From NCBI RefSeq assembly GCF_018390595.1, contig NZ_JAHBAV010000044.1, forward strand, positions 1-32,819: a stretch of 32,819 nt of DNA. Direction: 5' to 3'. Positions 32,029 to 32,819 of this stretch are shown here, piece after piece (position 1 is the first letter of the stretch; each line of letters opens with the position of its first letter). This DNA is from Dietzia massiliensis (GTDB lineage Bacteria > Actinomycetota > Actinomycetes > Mycobacteriales > Mycobacteriaceae). The position numbers and the translations under genes are program-made. The notes under the pieces are model-generated. The model searched no databases. It was not told the origin of the DNA and saw only the letters and a list, made by a program, of their open reading frames with translations.

Positions 32029-32793
32029 TCAGCCCTGCAGCCCGGCGCCGACGATGTGGGCGCCGCCGTCCACGACGAGGGTCTGGCCGGTGATCCAGTG
32101 GGCGTCGTCGGACAGCAGGAACGCGACGGGGCCGGCGATGTCGTCGGGCACGCCGAGTCGGCCGGTGGGCAGGGCGGCGCCCATCGCCTCCTCGCGGCCC
32201 TCGTACAGGGCCTCGGCGAACCGGGTCTTGACCACGCCCGGTGCGACGGCGTTCACGCGCACCGACGGGCCGACCTCCACGGCGAGCTCCTGGGTGAGGC
32301 GCATGACGAGCGCCTTGGTGGCGCCGTACCAGCCGATGCCGGGCGACGGGGCGAGGCCGGCGATGGAGGCGATGTTGACCACCGCGCCGCCGCGCTCGCC
32401 GAGTCCGGAGTGGTAGACCTTCTGCGTCCAGGACAGGGTGCCGAGGGCGTTGACCTCGGTGATCTTGCGGGCCGCGGCGAGGTCGATGTCGACGGTGCGG
32501 CCGTAGACCGGGTTGATCCCGGTGTTGTTGACCAGCAGGTCGATCGGCCCGAACGTCTGCTCGGCACGGGCCACGACCTCGCGCTGGTGCTCCTCGTCGT
32601 CGCTCTTCCCCGCCACGGCGAGCACCCGGTCGGACGCTCCGAGCTCGGCGACGGCGGCGTCGAGCCCCTCCTGGCCGCGGGCGGTGATCACCACGGACGC
32701 CCCCTCGGCGAGGAGTCGCCGGGCGATGCCCAGGCCGATCCCCCGGCTGGCGCCGGTCACGAGGGCGGTGCGCCCGGCGAAGCGGTCGGGCAC
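32029..32793 (-). CDS. SDR family oxidoreductase
   Basis: 254-residue classical short-chain dehydrogenase/reductase using NAD(P)H. The cofactor motif TGASRGIG is at residues 13-20, NNTG at 89-92, and the catalytic Ser143-Tyr156-Lys160 lie in IASIAG and WYGATK; VAPGVVKT and the C-terminal TGQTLVVDGG are family features. An Arg after the Gly-rich loop suggests NADP(H) preference. The start is GTG 32793; the frame remains open to the window edge without another start codon, so a start beyond the window is possible. Its stop is 12 bp before the LpqN-like gene, suggesting one transcript. FabG-like or hydroxyacyl-CoA substrates are possible. Confidence 0.87.
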   Translation of the reverse strand: MPDRFAGRTALVTGASRGIGLGIARRLLAEGASVVITARGQEGLDAAVAELGASDRVLAVAGKSDDEEHQREVVARAEQTFGPIDLLVNNTGINPVYGRTVDIDLAAARKITEVNALGTLSWTQKVYHSGLGERGGAVVNIASIAGLAPSPGIGWYGATKALVMRLTQELAVEVGPSVRVNAVAPGVVKTRFAEALYEGREEAMGAALPTGRLGVPDDIAGPVAFLLSDDAHWITGQTLVVDGGAHIVGAGLQG

Positions 32794-32819
32794 GACGGGG
32801 CCGGTGCGGGGGGCGGGAA

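Overview
The window is very GC-rich, gene-dense DNA from a high-GC actinobacterium of the order Mycobacteriales (Corynebacteriales). A Dietzia- or Gordonia-like organism fits best. The grounds are gene order and family content: a menaquinone (vitamin K2) biosynthesis region arranged much like M. tuberculosis Rv0534c-Rv0562, a mannosyltransferase of the MgtA type, a WS/DGAT acyltransferase, frequent GTG starts and several apparently leaderless genes. The genus is inferred, not proven. No tRNA, rRNA, CRISPR array or transposase gene was seen.

Layout. 1-1110: 3' part of a molybdate-type ABC ATPase (modC). 1419-8225: menaquinone genes: a polyprenyl diphosphate synthase (-) divergent from a geranylgeranyl-reductase-like menaquinone reductase (+), then a tight minus-strand operon read WYL regulator > menD > DUF3592 membrane protein > mgtA > menG. 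9224-14290: an accessory block between menD and menC holding two DinB-fold proteins divergent from the WYL regulator, a WS/DGAT acyltransferase, a flavin-reductase-fold protein and an AbiEi/DUF559-like protein. 14618-18955: menC (-) divergent from menB-menE-menA (+). With menD and menG, this covers SEPHCHC to menaquinone except the MenH and thioesterase steps; MenF is also absent.

19047-23399: four minus-strand genes for exported low-complexity proteins. Three share a putative Ig-like (He_PIG) module. Two share a second module with two cysteines exactly 64 residues apart. Two of the genes carry phased 9-bp GTCACA-type direct repeats upstream, resembling MtrA boxes. Divergent from them (23559-27878) are an ABC ATPase, an FtsX/MacB-type permease and a Pro/Thr-rich lipoprotein. 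Together these look like a cell-envelope or export locus and are my best candidate for an undescribed system.

27933-32793: mixed genes: a DUF4229 membrane protein divergent from a 53-aa membrane peptide, an LMW protein tyrosine phosphatase, an enoyl-CoA-hydratase-fold protein lacking both catalytic glutamates, a 44-aa Cys-rich peptide, an RmlC-type epimerase, an LpqN/LpqT-like protein and an SDR oxidoreductase.

Four intergenic regions (about 1187-1378, 12974-13148, 14319-14502, 29108-29385) carry one family of palindromic interspersed repeats with the core ATGGCGTCTCGC / GCGAGACGCCAT. It exists as complete hairpin elements of about 70 bp and as arrays of half-elements. These four regions are also the only gene-free stretches longer than about 300 bp.
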